Assembly (NCBI RefSeq): GCF_933775445.1
Contig: NC_065875.1
Location: 8,693,001-8,757,000 of the forward strand
Origin: Argentina anserina
Lineage: Eukaryota; Streptophyta; Magnoliopsida; Rosales; Rosaceae
Direction: 5' to 3'
Length of the DNA: 64,000 nt
The position numbers and the translations under genes were made by a program. The notes under the pieces were generated by a model that worked only from the letters and a program-made list of their open reading frames with translations, was not told where the DNA came from and made no database searches. This document shows, in pieces, positions 61,825 to 64,000 of this stretch (the stretch's first letter is position 1; the number at the start of each line of letters is the position of its first letter).

Positions 61825-62930
61825 TGATATATCTTTGAACACTTTCAATACTTTAGATAATGAGGACAAAACTAAGCAAACAAAACCCACAATTCTTCAA
61901 CATCGCTCTATTCAGTGATTTGAGTTCCCACTTTTCTGAATTTCCAAAACATGTACTGCATAGAGATCTTAGCTGCTGCATAATAAGCAGAGAATACCCT
62001 TGTAAAAATATCCCTATATTCCAAACAGCTTCTACTCTAAAATTTTCTCAACAAACAATAACTGGACACTTAGAAGTCATGATAAAATTATATTGATACA
62101 GGAAGACAGAAAAATCTACATCTAAATATCTAGCTTATGGCACATGAAGAAGCTAACTTAAAAAGCTTCTAGCTCAATGTGTGGTATGCAATCATGACAG
62201 AGTACGTATTCGATCAAAAGAAAGCTGAATCCAAAAACATCAGTTTTTCCAATTGTTTACTATGTTCCTCATGTTCCACTAAAGAGCTGGCTTCCCTGTT
62301 GTGACTACAACAGTTTGATACGCCATCTTAAATTTTTCTTATCCAACTTACAATACGAAATCAACCAAGAAAGATTCAATAAGAAAACAGATCAGAGGCT
62401 TTCTATCTTTATTAAGAAAAACTATTTTCCAAATAAGCTTTATTCGAAATCCAAAATTTTAAAGCACATTATACTAAAAGGAACTGCCCCAAACACCACT
62501 GGTCCCAACCAAAAAAAAAAACGTTCAAAGTTCTTACTAGGTATCTCTAGACTCCCGGAACTGATTTTAATCCATGCCAATATCACATCTGGATAACTAG
62601 TCTAACTACTGCATTTCAAAAGCTAGTACTCACTTCAAAATGGGTTATAATGGAACACAAAAATGCCACCCAAAAAAGTCACTATTCACTCAAAGATGTA
62701 ACGAGTGTGTATCTGCAGTAAAACGAGACAAACCTCCAAGTCAGAAAGCAACATTGCCATTGGACATGTACAAGTAGTAAGTACACAAGAAGCCTTTTAG
62801 CACCATGTTCAATCAGGCAAAGCAGACTCATGTGCACTGCTACAGATTTATCAAGCGAAAAAGAGCCTACCCGTAAGAATTAACATTAGATAAACGATGA
62901 TGAGAATTGAAAATTGATAATGCGACTCAC
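61825..62930. other. Region with no recognised gene
   Basis: No conserved coding segment was found. If the exon at 62931-63175 is real, this stretch would be its first intron or downstream part. Confidence 0.4.
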
Positions 62931-63175
62931 CGGAGGGACATCAGAGTCCTTATTTTGAACCATTCCAGCGCCGTTTGTTGGCGTTCCCTCTGGACCAGAT
63001 CGAGTAACAAGTCTTGCGCTTCGTCCAGAAAAGACAGGGGAGCCTGAAGCGGCGGAGACGAGGGTTTTGTCGGTGGAGGCTTCTCCTCCACACCGGCGAA
63101 AAAAGCCATATCCAGGTTGATGCACAGCTCGTCTCCGATCAACCAGGCCCGGTACGGCCGTCGGAAATTACCCAT
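62931..63175 (-). CDS. Possible first exon of an unrecognised gene
   Basis: The frame opens MGNFRRPYRAWLIGDELC and continues through a Pro-rich linker (EEKPPPTKPSSPP) and a helix-like part (LSFLDEAQDLLLDLVQRERQQ) to TLMSL. There a good donor CCG|GTGAGT follows at 62930, 81 codons plus 2 bases after the ATG. Upstream on the minus strand lie GA-rich leader-like DNA and, near 63345, a TA-rich stretch that could hold a TATA box. The product is not recognised. No convincing following exon was found, so it may be partial or part of the broken segment at 61216-61824. Confidence 0.45.
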
Positions 63176-64000
63176 TGCCGGAAATTCAGAATGGATGAGA
63201 ATTCGCCAATTGGGGAATAACGATTGGATGACTGGAGATTGCGTAAGGATCAGATCAGTGGAGAGAAGAGCGATTAGAGAGAGCGATCAGAGAGAGAATA
63301 TGAGAGACCGGAGGAGATGTCAGATTGTCAGTATACTGTAAATGTGTATATATATATACGCGAGTCATACACGTCTTTTACGCGTAATTAGACAGAAATA
63401 AAGATTTAACTCGTTTTTATTTATAAAGGCATTTCCTTTCTAAAAAAAATTATAAAGGCCTTTTCTTTTGGATTTTTTTTAATTAAACAGTGAAACAAAG
63501 GCTACAAATAAATCCCCTCAAATAAGATATTATCATGTATACTAGCCTTGCCTGAGAAAATAATTATACATATGCAAGACCTAAGCTTGGGCGGTCTCAA
63601 TACGACACCGTGCAAGAGGAAGGAAGCGCTAGAGCAGCACGTCGACAATGACCTTCGTGTTGCCTTCAGCCTTCATTTGCTCGCTCTCTTAGCGGGGCAG
63701 CTCTGCCTTGCTGGCATACGAAACCCTAGAAAAGAAGGGGATTAGAATTTGGGGAATTAGGGATTGGGCGAGCGTGGTTTTGGATCAGTGTTTAGTGTTG
63801 CCATAGCTGCAAGAAGAAGAAGAAGAAGCATTTATAATTTTTGGTATTTTATTGCAATAACATACTATTCTTCCTTATTTCATTATTTTCGCAAATGTAA
63901 TAAAATGGAATAATGGAACTATGTCCATTTTTACTTCCTACCAACTCAATTCTTCAGGTAGTTTTAAAAAGAATATTCAGGTATTTGATTGATGACTAGT
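63176..64000. other. Upstream flank and end of window
   Basis: A GA-rich leader lies at 63240-63330, a (TA)n run at about 63344-63357 and a (GAA)n microsatellite at about 63811-63829. The small frame at 63548-63745 has no recognisable domain. Confidence 0.4.

Noticed and set aside
1..64000. CRISPR arrays, bacterial operons, or organelle DNA
   Set aside because: No regularly spaced identical repeats and no organelle genes; every recognised gene has nuclear spliceosomal introns.

Overview
The window is nuclear DNA from a flowering plant, most likely a eudicot. Genes have many short GT-AG introns, and most of the remaining DNA is retrotransposons, hAT and Mutator-type elements and foldback MITEs. 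Rosaceae is my guess from the look of the repeats; this is inference and untested.

Four protein genes can be rebuilt exon by exon. (1) 9986-14686, minus: ANTH-domain clathrin assembly protein (PICALM3/AP180 type), 15 exons, about 640 aa. (2) 16562-21304, minus: AFG1-like mitochondrial AAA ATPase, 14 exons, 496 aa. (3) 42318-47085, plus: an EDM2-like PHD-finger protein, 9 exons, 932 aa, in which the methyltransferase-like module of full-length EDM2 is not seen. (4) 47704-56557, minus: an ATG18b-like PROPPIN autophagy protein, 11 exons, 372 aa, with a 4.3-kb copia retrotransposon inside intron 9. Genes 3 and 4 are convergent, 618 bp apart. A broken copy of ATG18b exons 3-5 lies at 60549-61206, and a possible first exon of an unrecognised gene lies at 62931-63175 (minus).

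Layout: 1-9.9 kb is gene-free, with a roughly 480-bp tandem repeat, two TIR elements, a candidate TRIM and an LTR fragment. 9.9-21.3 kb holds the first two genes. 22.6-24.6 kb is a degenerate hAT element. 24.85-36.75 kb is a nest: an old copia element (217-bp LTRs, GTTGG target duplication) containing an Athila-type Ty3 element on the other strand and, separately, an hAT MITE. 37-40.5 kb holds a 50-bp minisatellite, a copia fragment with a broken gag, and a 190-bp tandem repeat. 42.3-56.6 kb holds the EDM2-like and ATG18b genes. 56.9-60.5 kb has an hAT element carrying a G-rich minisatellite, a LINE-like tail, an LTR and a long-TIR MITE.

The four genes act in separate routes (clathrin endocytosis, mitochondrial proteostasis, chromatin or transcript control, autophagy) and their adjacency does not imply a pathway. 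The one suggestive link is that EDM2 is known to control transcripts of genes with intronic transposons, and its neighbour here has a recent intronic copia. I found no clearly new biological system. The most useful material is the truncated EDM2 paralog, the dated transposon nest, the intronic insertion in ATG18b, and the G-rich repeat carried by an hAT element.
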